A stretch of DNA of 64,000 nt from Rapana venosa (taxonomy: Eukaryota; Mollusca; Gastropoda; Neogastropoda; Muricidae). Under the pieces are notes generated by a model, which searched no databases, was not told where the DNA came from, and saw only the letters and a program-made list of their open reading frames with translations. The stretch spans positions 57,844,326 to 57,908,325 of the forward strand of contig CM054140.1 in assembly GCA_028751875.1 (NCBI GenBank), written 5' to 3'. Every line of letters starts with the position of its first letter. The stretch's first letter is position 1. The translations under genes were made by a program, and so were the position numbers. This document shows, in pieces, positions 12,866 to 24,205 of this stretch.

Positions 12866-13500
12866 CGTAACCAACATCTGAAAGATAAAGTCACACTCAC
12901 TCATGACCACTGCCTCAAAAATGAAGTCCCAATCCCTCCTAACCACTGTCCCAAAGCCTTTGTAGGATATCGCAGTCACCGAGATTGCTCTCCCTTGATC
13001 TCTTGCACTAACTTTTTTTTGGTCCCTAGTTTAAATCTAATTTTTTCTCTAAGTTTAAATCTAATTTTGTGGCTAGTTTTTTTTTATCCTAGTTTTATTC
13101 CATCTAATTTTATGGCCATTTCTAACTCTATTCCCTATTCTATCATTTTTGTCTGAATTCTATTTTCTATTGTCTAATTTTATTCTATCTTTTAGCAAGG
13201 ATCAGGGATTGCAATCAGGAGAATTTGGTGCCCAGTGATAAAGGCAAATGACAGGGTAGTAGTTCAACGGCAAAGAACTGACACAAAACTTGACAAAAGT
13301 TGTCCTTTTCTGGACACGCTTCTGAACCAGCTGTTCAAGGCAGCATCTGCATGGCTGGGACTCTGAATTTCTACCTTTTGACATTGCATGGCAGTTTTCC
13401 TCTTCGTGAAGAAGTGTGATGGGTCAGGAAGACCCACTCTGGCAAATCCATCTAACCACCAGTGCTCTAGCTACTCGCAGGATCTGGAAGCATGGGAATA
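12866..13500. other. unassigned sequence
   Basis: Begins with a decayed edge of the 49-bp array and then becomes T-rich. 13200-13480 has balanced composition but no recognised domain. Confidence 0.3.
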
Positions 13501-16118
13501 AGGCTTCGTGAACACAGAACTTTGGGGATAGCAGAATACCCCCATTCTGAAATCTAAGGTAAGTCTGGGGATAGCAGAATACCCCCATTCTGAAATGTAA
13601 GGCTGAAAACTCTGGGGATAGCAGAATACCCCCATTCTGAAATCTAAGGCTGAAAACTCTGGGGATAGCAGAATATCCCCATTCTGAAATCTAAGGTAAA
13701 AAACTCTGGGGATAACAGAATATCCCCATTCTGAAATCCAAGGCTGAAAACTGGGGATAGCAGAATATCCCCATTCTGACATCTAAGGTTGAAAACTATG
13801 GGGATAGCAGATTACCCACATTCTGAAATCTAAGGCTTAAAACTCTGGGGATAACAGAATACCCCCATTCTGAAATCTAAGGTAAGAAGTCTGGGGATAG
13901 CAGAATACCCCCATTCTGAAATCTAAGGTTGAAAAGTTTGGGGATAGCAGAATACCCCCATTCTGAAATCTAAGGCTAAAAACTCTGGGATAGCAGAATA
14001 CCCCCATTCTGAAATCTAAGGTTGAAAACTCTGGGGATAACAGAATATCCCCATTCTGAAATCCAAGGCTGAAAACTCTGGGGATAGCAGAATACCACCA
14101 TTCTGAAATCTAAGGTTGAAAACTCTGGGGATAGCAGAATACCCCCATTCTGAAATCTAAGGCTGAAAACTCTGGGGATAACAGAATATCCCCATTCTGA
14201 AATCTAAGGCTGAAAACTGAGGATAACAGAATACCCCCATTCTGAAATCTAAGGTTGAAAACTTTGGGGATAGCAGAATACCCCCATTCTGAAATCTAAG
14301 GCTTAAAACTCTGGGGATAACAGAATACCCCATTCTGAAATCTAAGGCTGAAAACTTTGGGGATAGCAGAATACCCCCGTTCTGAAATCTAAGGCTGAAA
14401 ACTGAGGATAGCAGAATACCCCCATTCTGAAATCTAAGGTGAGAAGTCTGGGGATAGAATACCCCCATTCTGAAATCTAAAGTTGAAAAGTTTGGGGATA
14501 GCAGAATACCCCCATTCTGAAATCTAAGGCTAAAAACTCTGGGATAGCAGAATACCCCCATTCTGAAATCTAAGGTTGAAAACTCTGGGGATAACAGAAT
14601 ATCCCCATTCTGAAATCCAAGGCTGAAAACTCTGGGGATAGCAGAATACCACCATTCTGAAATCTAAGGTTGAAAACTCTGGGGATAGCAGAATACCCCC
14701 ATTCTGAAATCTAAGGCTGAAAACTCTGGGGATAACAGAATATCCCCATTCTGAAATCTAAGGCTGAAAACTGAGGATAACAGAATACCCCCATTCTGAA
14801 ATCTAAGGTTGAAAACTTTGGGGATAGCAGAATACCCCCATTCTGAAATCTAAGGCTTAAAACTCTGGGGATAACAGAATACCCCATTCTGAAATCTAAG
14901 GCTGAAAACTTTGGGATAGCAGAATACCCCCGTTCTGAAATCTAAGGCTGAAAACTGAGGATAGCAGAATACCCCCATTCTGAAATCTAAGGTGAGAAGT
15001 CTGGGGATAGAATACCCCCATTCTGAAATCTAAAGTTGAAAAGTTTGGGGATAGCAGAATACCCCCATTCTGAAATCTAAGGCTAAAAACTCTGGGATAG
15101 CAGAATACCCCCATTCTGAAATCTAAGGTTGAAAACTCTGGGGATAACAGAATATCCCCATTCTGAAATCCAAGGCTGAAAACTCTGGGGATAGCAGAAT
15201 ACCCCCATTCTAAAATCTAAGGTTGAAAACTATGGGGATAGCAGAATACCCCCATTCTGAAATCTAAGATAAGAACTTTGGGGATAACAGAATACCCCCA
15301 TTCTGAAATCTAAGGCTGAAAACTCTGGGAATAACAGAATACTCCCATTCTGAAATCTAAGGCTGAAAACTCTGGGGATAGCAGAATACCCCCATTCTGA
15401 AATCTAAAGTTGAAAACTTTGGGGATAGCAGAATACCCCCATTCTGAAATCCAAGGCTGAAAACTGAGGATAGCAGAATACCCCCATTCTGAAATCTTAA
15501 GGTTGACTATACTGATAACTTTGGAGATAGCAGAATATCCCCATTCTGAAAACTACCCTCGAAAGTTCTGGGATTAGCAGAATATTCCCATTCTCAAAAT
15601 TACCCTCAAAAGCTCTGGGGATAGCAGAATACCCCCATTCTGAAATCTAAGGTTGAAAACTCTGGGGATAGCAGAATACCCCCATTATGAAATCTAAGGT
15701 TGAAAACTCCGGGGATTATAGAATATCCCCATTCTGAAATCTAAGGTCGAAAACTCTCGGGATAACAGAATACCCCCATTCTGAAATCTAAGGTCGAAAA
15801 CTCTGGGGATAGAATACCCCCATTCTGAAATCTTAAGGTTGACTATACTGATAACTTTGGGGATAGCAGAATATCCCCATTCTGAAATTTAAGGTCGACT
15901 ATACTAAGAACTATGGGGATAGCAGAATATCCCCATTCTGAAATCTAAGGTCGACTATACTGCAAACTTTGGGGATAGCAGAATATCCCCATTCTGAAAT
16001 CTAAGGTTGAAAAATCTGGGGATAGCAGAATACCCCCATTCTGAAATCTAAGGTCAACTATACTGAGAACTCTGGCCCGGGATAGCAGATTATCCCCATT
16101 CTGAAAACTAAGATCCAG
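13501..16118. repeat. 47-bp minisatellite with higher-order structure, about 55 copies
   Basis: The unit reads CTCTGGGGATAGCAGAATAC then CCCCATTCTGAAATCTAAGG and a short linker. Within each unit GGGGATA and TATCCCC (or TACCCCC) face each other across six bases, so every unit can form a small hairpin. Blocks 13976-14529 and 14530-15082 are nearly identical, with a third start at 15083: a 554-bp higher-order unit of about 12 monomers. After 15490 units carry a GACTATACTGA insert. Minus-strand ORFs here are by-products of the repeat. Confidence 0.97.
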
Positions 16119-16259
16119 ATTTCCTTCGTTCATCCCCTACCCTCTAACATCAGACCCAACCCAATACAGCCATTGGTGTCTCACATCACAGAGTTTGTGG
16201 CCAGAAGGTCCAAAGTTGATGGGAAATTTCTGATAAACAGAAAAGTCATAAAATCAATA

Positions 16260-16265
16260 TGAGAG

Positions 16266-16345
<80 letters not shown>

Positions 16346-16355
16346 CGTGCTTGCC

Positions 16356-16422
<67 letters not shown>

Positions 16423-16440
16423 GGAAGGAGAGAGGAAGGG
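16260..16440. repeat. GA microsatellite
   Basis: (GA)n in two blocks, split by GCGTGCTTGCCTGT, ending in GGAAGGAAGG. Confidence 0.97.
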
Positions 16441-16599
16441 GGTAGGGTAGTCTAGTGGTTAGAGCTCACTGCCTGAGAGTAGCAGGGGCTGAGCACCCAC
16501 CCAGTGACCCATTCCAGGCGATTTCTTTTTTGCGGTCTCCACTTCCCCTTAAGTCATTGGGATAAGACTGTAAACCTAACACCTCTCGAACACGTTAAA

Positions 16600-16815
16600 C
16601 CCGTTCCAACCTACGTTATAGCCAAGTGGTTAAGAGTGTTACACCCCCAAGTGGTTAAGACTGTTCGACGTCAATCCTATGGGTCCGTGAAGTCGTGGGT
16701 TCGAATCTCGGCGGCATCTGGTGAATTAAGGGTGGGGATTTTTACGATATCCCAGGTCACCAATGGTGAGCCTCAGAGCTCCCTCCAGACGAGGAACTCC
16801 CTCTCTTCGAATTAG
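16600..16815 (+). mobile_element. tRNA-derived SINE head with B-like tail
   Basis: Box A-like TAGCCAAGTGGTTAAGA occurs twice close together (16620, 16650). Box B is GGGTTCGAATCTC. The 3' part, CACCAATGGTGAGCCTCAGA, matches the SINE-B tail. The doubled head suggests a dimer or a duplication. Confidence 0.6.
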
Positions 16816-16927
16816 TGTGCGCGCGTACTGCAAGTGACTGCCTGCCTACCTACCAGCATCCATGCTAACTTCTCTACACACTTTCAAATATTCAAACAAT
16901 TATCTGCAAAAATGTGACCATACTCAC

Positions 16928-16985
16928 AATGAGGTTTTCGCTGAAGTCGCACGCCATCACCGCCATGACGATGGCATCTTCAGCC
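16928..16985 (-). CDS. candidate first coding exon, unknown protein
   Basis: On the minus strand an ATG at 16964-16966 opens MAVMACDFSENLI and ends at a strong donor, CTCATT then GTGAGTATGG (16922-16927). Upstream is TTCTTGCAG (ending 16986), which could be an acceptor; alternatively the exon extends up into 5' UTR as far as about 17200. A 7-codon upstream ORF (ATG 16975-16977, stop TGA 16957-16959) overlaps the proposed start. The GC content rises locally. I do not recognise the 13 residues, and no downstream exon could be linked, so this may be chance. Confidence 0.3.
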
Positions 16986-17199
16986 CTGCAAGAAGTTTTG
17001 TTGTTGTTGTTATATTCCTCTTGAGGGGAAGTCGTACTTTGGCTTCTGGCCGTGTGGTCTTTTGTCAAGTTTGCTGCCAGTCAAAGGTCAACACGAGGTT
17101 GGCGGGGTTCTTGAGATGGGTCCATAGTACACAAGGTGGCCTTCGGTTCTTTTGACTGCAGATCTATCGCGTGTGTCGTCTTTCTAGTGCGTTCCTGCG

Positions 17200-17544
17200 A
17201 ACGTAAAGTTTTCTGTTAGTTATGATTAGCATTTCATTCGAATTGGTGATTAGCACTACGAATTTTTGTTAAATAGCAACTCGTTTCTCTTCCCATTCAG
17301 TTCGTGCGCGTACGCATATGTGTGTGCTCTTGTAAGCTTTGTTTGCATGCTTGTGCTTTGTGCGCATGTCCGTGTATGTGCAAAGCTGTGTGTCGGGCAT
17401 GCGCGTACGTGAGCGTGTATGAAGTGTTTGCAATCATGAATATTTGTTTCGCTCTCATTTCGGTATTCTCTACGCGCCTTTAATATGCCGGAATTTATAC
17501 CAGTGTTGTTCAATGGGTTACGGAAACACGAACATACCCAGCAT
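17200..17544. other. possible upstream region of the 16928 exon; otherwise nothing
   Basis: Lies upstream of the candidate minus-strand exon. Mixed GTGCGC-rich sequence, with no clear promoter motif. Confidence 0.25.
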
Positions 17545-17655
17545 ACATCTCCGAAGTCGGAATATGGCTACCTTCACGTTGAGCAAAATAGTAACATACG
17601 CAAAATATCACCATTGGTGAACCTCGGAGCTCTAACCGAGGAACGGAAAACGCAT
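17545..17655 (+). mobile_element. SINE-B tail
   Basis: TCCGAAGTCGGAATATGGCT, CATACGCAAAATATCACCAT and GAACCTCGGAGCTCTAACC: the tail module alone. Confidence 0.7.
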
Positions 17656-17882
17656 CCCCGCGTATTTTTATTGTAGAAAAAGATTATACCCATCGGCCAA
17701 GATATCCACACAAATGTCTCATCCAACTCATCGACAAGGTTACTGCCTAAGCCAAGAGGTACCTGAAGAGCATTCGTGAGTTTCCGCAACCTCACTAAAC
17801 GCTGGCATGGAAAACACCGCATTTTACTTGCATCTTTATTTTCTGCAGCCGTCATACGTGTTGGCAGGAGGAGAGGGGAAGA

Positions 17883-17883
<1 letters not shown>

Positions 17884-17912
<29 letters not shown>
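17884..17912. repeat. poly-G run, 29 bases
   Basis: An uninterrupted G run, one of several mono-G/C runs of 19-40 bases in the window. Confidence 0.95.
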
Positions 17913-17915
<3 letters not shown>

Positions 17916-17934
17916 CAGGCGAGATTGTGTGTAA

Positions 17935-18205
17935 TCTTTCAGTAGCGGGTTCTCTTCGAGACACCCGTTCCAGAGGATTTTTCCCCTGTAATGATCAATA
18001 CCAACTTCACTCCCCGGAGAGTCTTTCGGATGAGGCTATAAAGCGAGGCACTGTGTGCGTTTGTATTCGCACCCAGTACCAGCGCACACACAAATCTTAC
18101 GCACACGTTAAAACACGTTCCGCCTTTCGGAAGAGGAGGCCATTTTATGCTTGAGTAGATGACAAGCACACATTCCCATCGTGGGAATGCGGCTATTTTT
18201 GGTCC
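17935..18205 (+). mobile_element. SINE-A/B copy, diverged
   Basis: Body phrases GAGTCTTTCGGATGAGGCTA, CACACGTTAAAACACGTTCC and CGCCTTTCGGAAGAGGAGGC. The end, GTGGGAATGCGGCTAT, is the start of the B tail. Confidence 0.7.
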
Positions 18206-18384
18206 CTTGCATTGCAGGTTATAGTCTCATAAGACATGTACATCTCCATCAATACAACATGTTTCGTCTAATATCACTTAGAGTGAACAGACGTTAAATT
18301 GAAGACAACATGTTTCAATTCATGTGTATTATGCAAGCATGTTCGCATTGCGATTTTTTTTACACATCTCAAAGTATCAATTAC

Positions 18385-18485
18385 GTTGCAGGAATGCGGC
18401 TATCTTGACGGCGAGCAAAAAGTCGAACAAATGCGCAACATCTCGCCATAGGTAAACCTGGAGCTCTGTCCGAGAAACGGGGGAA
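18385..18485 (+). mobile_element. SINE-B tail
   Basis: GGAATGCGGCTATCTTGACG, ATGCGCAACATCTCGCC and AACCTGGAGCTCTGTCC. Confidence 0.65.
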
Positions 18486-18792
18486 AAAATACCAGTCACA
18501 AGTTTAGAGGAATATCTGGACTGGTGTGCTAGAAAATCATGTAGGCATACATTGAATGGAAAATATTACTAACCGTTGTTTTGAACCAAACACCCGGCGT
18601 GCGGACTACAATTTCCAGTTCAGTCGGAACTTGTCGGAAGAGGGCAAAGAAGACCAACTGGCCTTAACAAAATCTCAGCTGCAGAATGAATTGGTGCTCA
18701 CATCACTTGTGCCTTGTCGCCTGCGCACGTGAGATGTCAGGGGCGAGATAAATCACGAGCACACAATATACGTGCAACAGTTTGAGTCACGG

Positions 18793-18890
18793 AAGGAGGG
18801 GGGAGGGGGAAGGGGGCGGAGGGGGGAGGGGGGAGGGGGGGGAGGGGGGGGGGGGGGGAGGGGGGAGGCGGACGGGCAGAGGGGGTGGGC
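18793..18890. repeat. G-rich low-complexity block
   Basis: About 100 bp of GGGA/GGGGG on the plus strand with many G runs of three or more, so able to form G-quadruplexes. Confidence 0.9.
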
Positions 18891-19174
18891 GTAGGAGTGG
18901 GAATCAATGCCTACTTGACAAAACACACAACCCTTTCCGCCCCAATTCACGTTCCTACGAAACCCAGTTTGCCGGAGATGGTTTTTTTGGTTTCATTAAA
19001 CTATTTGTGTCTTCGGGAGAGATTTCAGCCTCGGTCTGCTTCTTGCGCTCTCCGTCGACCACAGAGCTTGCTTACTCAAAGCAGCCAATCAATTTCCCGA
19101 TCCCGAAAAAGACTTCTATATTGACCAGTTAAGTCACTTTCAATACAGCATCCCAAAGACAGATCTAGGATCAA

Positions 19175-19470
19175 GTCTTCCTCTTCTGACGGCCCGGGTT
19201 TGAACCCCCGCCGGTTTTACCCCCCATTAGTTATCAGTTCCGATTCCACTGCCCCGAAAGTCCTTCAGATGAGGCTGTTCCGCCTTTCGGAATAGTAAGC
19301 CTTTGTGTGCAGGTGGAAACGGATGACCAAAAATAATAACCACAAGCACACTGGTGTATTTCAACTTCAGGCCCGAAGTCGGAACGCGTCAACCTTAGTG
19401 GTGAACAAAAATGGTCGCATACGCAAACCATATTACGATAGGTGAACCTCTGAGTTCTAGCCGAAGAAAG
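19175..19470 (+). mobile_element. SINE-B copy
   Basis: Box B-like GGGTTTGAACCCCC, the body GAAAGTCCTTCAGATGAGGC, and the B tail CCCGAAGTCGGAACGCGTCA to AACCTCTGAGTTCTAGCCG. Confidence 0.75.
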
Positions 19471-19659
19471 AAAACAACAAAAAACTTGGAGAAGCCAAAT
19501 CTAACTTTGTAGAACGGAGCGAAACTCCGCACACAACCAAGCCTATCTTTCGTACAAGGGTTCACTATGGCCGGAAAACGTATGGGTTCTGCAAATATTC
19601 AGCTTGCTCAAGACACTACTGAAGATTTCAATGCAGTGCCCCAGCCACATCTAAAGGAG

Positions 19660-19895
19660 TTAATATGTTACCGGAGAGGGTGCACGTGGAAATCTTGCCC
19701 TACATTGATATAACCAAGGCCCCGTGTGCGAACGCACGCAGAACATCTTGTGCACACGGTTAAATCCTGTTCCGCTTTTCGTAAGGGTAGGCCATTGTGT
19801 GTCGGTGGGAACAGATGACAGAATTCACAAAACCGGATGTTTATAAAAACCACATAAGTGCTTATTCCATTATCCTGGATATAAAAGAAAATTTA
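19660..19895 (+). mobile_element. SINE-A copy, 5' part lost
   Basis: GGCCCCGTGTGCGAACGCAC, GTTAAATCCTGTTCCGCTTT, and the A tail CATAAGTGCTTATTCCATTA ending ATATAAAAG. A CT microsatellite (19914-19992) follows. Confidence 0.8.
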
Positions 19896-19909
19896 AAAAA
19901 TAAATAAAT

Positions 19910-19913
<4 letters not shown>

Positions 19914-19976
<63 letters not shown>

Positions 19977-19992
19977 CCTCCCTCTCTCTCTT
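19914..19992. repeat. CT microsatellite
   Basis: (CT)n with a few CCCT units at the end. Confidence 0.96.
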
Positions 19993-20374
19993 GTAATCCT
20001 GCCTTTGCGGTAGATAAGATTGCAGGGTCATCAGCATAAAACAACCATGAAATAGTATTGATTTTATAATTATCTATTGGTTTTGTCATGACCTATGCAT
20101 GGTGATTCCGTGTTGCCTATGCAACCAGAAAGATCTTTGGCAAATACACTGAATAAAGCAGGACTTAGCACATTTCCTTGCAGTATCCTACCTTTTAAAA
20201 CTGGTATTTCAGAAGAGAAAGACCACATGAGTTCTGGTACACACTGTGGCATCATTGTACACATACTGAATTATTTAATAAGTCTCCTTTTATATCTAAA
20301 CGGTACACTTTCAGCAAAAGAGCCTCACGCGACCGTTTATCCACCATTAACACAGCTGCATTCCGACTTCCGAG

Positions 20375-20693
20375 ATGTCTAAACACGACACCCGTGTACA
20401 TGCGATTTTAAAAATTTTGTCATCCCTTCCTACCGGCAAAAAAATGGCATACTCTTCCTAAAGACAGAACGGGTTTTAACGTGTGCGCGCGAGATGCTTT
20501 GCATGCGTTGGAACATGGGACCTCAGTTCCCAGTCTGATCCGAAAGACTTTCTGTGGAGTGGAGTCGATACAGATGTTAACTCCAGGGGGAAAATCCCTT
20601 TAAATATATGCTTTGGTGGTGACTCGAACCCAAGCCGTTAGATCATGAGCGCAGCGCTCAAACCACTAGGCTACCCCCCCCCCCCCCCCCCCC
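20375..20693 (-). mobile_element. SINE-A copy ending in a poly-C run
   Basis: Reverse copy: ACCCGTGTACATGCGATTTT, GGGTTTTAACGTGTGCGCGC, TCCGAAAGACTTTC, box B as GACTCGAACCCAAG and box A as AACCACTAGGCTA. Then C at 20674-20693, where full copies read GTCCCC. Confidence 0.8.
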
Positions 20694-21330
20694 TCCTGTG
20701 GTATAGATGACACATTCTGCATACAATCTGCGCACTGCTAAAACATTAAATTAAGACGTCGAGCGCTGGGGCATTCCCAAGAAGACCAAGACCACCTCAT
20801 GCATACAGGGACACAGGCAAAGTTTCTACAAGTGCACATCATCACGCACAAACACTCTGCATTTCTGACGCAATTTCTTCAACACACCCTACAATTATTG
20901 CATTGCAAACTGATATGTTTCTTAACAAAAGCGATAAAGCACACACTGCAATGGCTTTCCTGGAAAAAAGATATGTGGAAAAAGATTACTAACCTTGTAG
21001 GTTTGAAATGACACGCCATACTTAAGTTCTCGACGGAAAGGCGTATGTTTGCTCATGCGCAGACAGCAGAAAATTTAATAATTTTATCCAATCAGCTGCC
21101 ACTTGTGAATATAAGGAAAAAGTTGTGCAAGCTGCCGTGTTTTTTGTGTGGGTGCATGTACACACACACATACACACACACCGCACATACACAATACGGT
21201 GTCTTGTATCATTTCATAGTTTGGATTGTTCTATTACTTTTAAATTTGATTTGATGTGTGATAAATGGCAAAAGATTTGTTCAGGAATTTTACTTTTTTT
21301 TTTCAGAGGGGTTGGGGGAGGGGCTGGTGC
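20694..21330. other. no gene seen
   Basis: Unique-looking sequence with a short CA run at 21160-21185. A GGTTAGTAAT donor-like string on the minus strand (about 20985) resembles one near 18570, but no exon could be attached to either. Confidence 0.3.
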
Positions 21331-21334
21331 TTAG

Positions 21335-21560
21335 AGCGTAGAACTCGGTCGTATGATCGTAATTGAGGACGTGGGTCGAGTCTCTGTGTAGATGTCCACT
21401 TGAATTGACGGGATTCTTTAACTGGAGTCAATATTGGTAGGCCTACTGACTCAATTCGCCTGACAGTTCGTCAGCTTATACTATAAGCCTTGCCCTTGAG
21501 TGCGAGCACACGCAGAACTTCGTTCGCACGCGTTAAAACCCCATTTTCGTAGAAAAATAG
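21335..21560 (+). mobile_element. diverged SINE-A relative
   Basis: A tRNA-like start (TTAGAGCGTAGAACTCG, then GGGTCGAGTCTC), followed by body words GAGCACACGCAGAACTTCG and CGCACGCGTTAAAACC. Confidence 0.5.
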
Positions 21561-21875
21561 GCCAGTGGCATGGATGACCCAGCATGCATTTTGCTCCTGG
21601 AGGAGCATGGGCTTCGCCTGGTTTGAATTGCCCACCACACTGCCTGATTTTGTTTTCTTGAAATAGGACAGACTGGTCGATGCGCCATCTCTCAGGGGTA
21701 TCAGCAACAAATCATTGTCGCCACCAACTTCTACATTGATGTGGTCTAGGAAGCTAGAGCACCCAAATGTAGACACGTACAAACTGTGTAGACAAGAACT
21801 GAGGAGTGTGGTAACTTTGATTTTGTATTCTTGATAAAGATGGATAGATTTAATTAGGTTGTATGTTTCTTCCAG

Positions 21876-21915
<40 letters not shown>
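21876..21915. repeat. poly-C run, 40 bases
   Basis: The longest mononucleotide run in the window. Confidence 0.95.
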
Positions 21916-22479
21916 TACTCCCCAAAATACAGATTTGATGTCCTTCGAGAATTCTTTATAAAGTTTAGTGTTAGATAGGTCGCTGTGTGTTGTGACGATA
22001 ATATTTTTCTCGACATATCCGATTGATTGCCACTGTCACAGTAAGTGTTTGCAAGATGGGGCAGACCGATTGTCACTGTCACAGTAAATGTATGTAAGAT
22101 GGGGCAGATAGTTTAGGAGATAAATATGCAGGTGCATGTGCGACTGTACGCGCGTGCAACCATGCACGCGCGCGCGCACACACACACACACACACAGCCA
22201 CCACCACCACCACCGCCACTCAGCGACCACAACAACAAAAACACATGCGCGTATCCATGTTTGCAGTTTTCTCAATGGACAAGGGTAATCTGAAAACTGA
22301 ATGTGAAATTTGTATGTGCCTTTTTCTGTGTATACAGTTTTCTGTTCGTTTCAAACCTTTATCCCCCTTCGTAGATATAGGCTACACACGTTCAAAAGTA
22401 TCAAATAAGCACAAAAAAGATCCGATATCATTTATGTCAGAAAGGTGCCAAAATGTACAAATATTTAGCATGTACCCAA
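21916..22479. other. no gene seen
   Basis: Contains a short direct repeat (GATTGTCACTGTCACAGTAA-like, near 22025 and 22070) and a small CGCG/CA run at 22160-22200. Confidence 0.35.
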
Positions 22480-22522
22480 GGGACCGGATAGCTCAGTGGT
22501 CAGAGCACTCGCTTTCCTTACC

Positions 22523-24205
22523 GTAACCTTAATTCTCTCTGTGCCAGGAGGCACACAAGGCTTGAACATCATTCCTCCACTGGTTCCGGTCTGCAGCTGT
22601 GCGTCGTGCGGCGTTCCACGTGCTCCAGCCTGCGCTGTTCCGCTCTACTTCTACCATTCGTCGCCATGTTGTTTTGGGCGTCCCCTTTTCCTTCTCCCTT
22701 CAGGTGTCCATCCCAGGGCAACAGCACAGTCGTCACTCCTGTCCTTTCTTAGGACATGTCCGATCCAGTTCCATCTCCGTCTTCTAATCTGGCTGATTTT
22801 TTCTGCTCCTGCTATTTCCAAGACTGTCTTGTTGGAAATGTGTTCTTGCCATCGGATCTTGAAGATCCTCCTCAGACAATTGGTTTGGAAAATGTCTAGT
22901 TTTTCTTCTTCTCCTTTCGTTAATTTCCAGGTCTCACATCCGTAGAGAAGAACTGACAAAACAAGGCTCTTGAAAAGGGATGCTTTGGTTTTTCTGCCGA
23001 TGTCTCCCGTTTGCCAGATGTTGGATAATCGTTTCATCCGCGCACTGGCCAGTGCTACTCTCTTCTTGACGTCTGCTGTTCCTCCTCCGTCTTTGGTGAC
23101 GTTTGCTCCGAGATAGGTGAAGTTCTCTACCTCTTCAACTTCATGATCTCCAACCCTCAGACCGTCGATGTTCCTGCTGTTTACTTTCATGGCTTTGCAC
23201 TTCTGTCCATTCAGCTTGAGTCCAACCTTTGCTGCGTTGTCTTCCAGTCTTGTAGTTTTGTGCTGTAGATGGTTCATGGTTGATGAAAGAAGGGCGATGT
23301 CGTCTGCAAAGTCAAGGTCTTCTAACATGTTCATGAAGTCCCATCTTATCCCAGTTCTCTCGCCTTCCACTGTTCTTCTCATCACCCAGTTTATCATTAG
23401 AAGGAAGAGGAATCCTGACATGCAGCATCCCTGTTTCACCCCGGTAATCACTGGGAACCAGTCTGTTGTTTCGTTGTCAACAATGACGGAGCACTGAAAG
23501 TCCTCGTACATTGTCTTGACCATCTGGATGAGTTTCTGTGGGATTCCATACTGACGCATGATGATCCAGAGACTGTCTCGGTGTATGGAGTCAAAGGCCT
23601 TTTCAAAGTCAATGAAGTGAATGTACAGTGTGGCGTTCCATTCGTTGACTTGTTCCAAGATGTTCCTGAGTATAAATATTTGGCCGACAGTTCCCCTTCC
23701 CTTTCGAAATCCAGCTTGTTCCTTTCTGAGAGATGCGTCTACTCCCTCTTGTATTCTGTTGATGAGGATCTTGCTGAGCACCTTACTGGCCAAGTGTATT
23801 AGTGTAATCCCACACCAGTTTCCACACTCCTGAAGATTTCCTTTCTTTGGAATCTTGCATGAGTCCTTTCGTCCACTGTGTTGGTACTGTCTCTTTTCCC
23901 AGACGAAGTCAAAGATCCGTTTCAGTTTTTTGCCGGTCTGTTCAATGTCTGCTTTTAGCATCTCTGCTGTGATCTGGTCCGCTCCTGGTGCTTTTCCGTT
24001 CCTGAGGGTCTTCAGTGCTTTCTTGATTTCCTGGATGGTTGGTTCTTCTGCTGAGATGTCTATTTCCTCCACCACCCCTCGGTCATCTTGTGGTGGTTCA
24101 TTTGGTGCATCCCTGTTGAGAACTTCCTGGAAGTGTTCTCTCCATCTCCCCAGCCTGACCTCTTGATTCTTTAGCAGCTCCCCGTTCTTATTCTTCACCT
24201 TACCC
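22523..24205 (-). mobile_element. 5'-truncated RTE-like LINE
   Basis: Inserted inside a SINE-D copy. It carries most of a reverse transcriptase domain and C-terminal region. The stop at 22529-22531 lies within a few bases of the element's 3' end, and so short a 3' UTR is typical of RTE-type LINEs. No endonuclease domain is present. Confidence 0.8.
22529..24198 (-). pseudogene. LINE reverse transcriptase (endonuclease part missing, one frameshift)
   Basis: The frame 24198-22651 gives 515 residues. In order: a leader (GRWREHFQEVLN), ALKTLRNGKAPGAD, AGFRKGRGTVGQ, the motif A region FIDFEKAFDSI, GVKQGCCMSGF, the catalytic box FADDIALL, then GLKLNGQKCK, VENFTYLGA and YGCETWKLT. After them come the RRRRWNWIGHVLRK and GRRKRGRPK C-terminal signatures. 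Just after RPK the frame breaks; the next frame continues TWRRMVEVERN to CASWHREN and a stop at 22529. A few substitutions in usually fixed positions and the frame break mean this copy is dead. Confidence 0.9.

Noticed and set aside
13471..16133. Several minus-strand ORFs of 60-134 codons with LRFQNGGILLSP-like repeats
   Set aside because: They are readings of the 47-bp satellite. The unit length is not a multiple of three, so frames rotate, and the same peptides appear by array duplication only.
22496..22945. Plus-strand ORFs opposite the LINE
   Set aside because: Antisense shadows of the reverse transcriptase frame.
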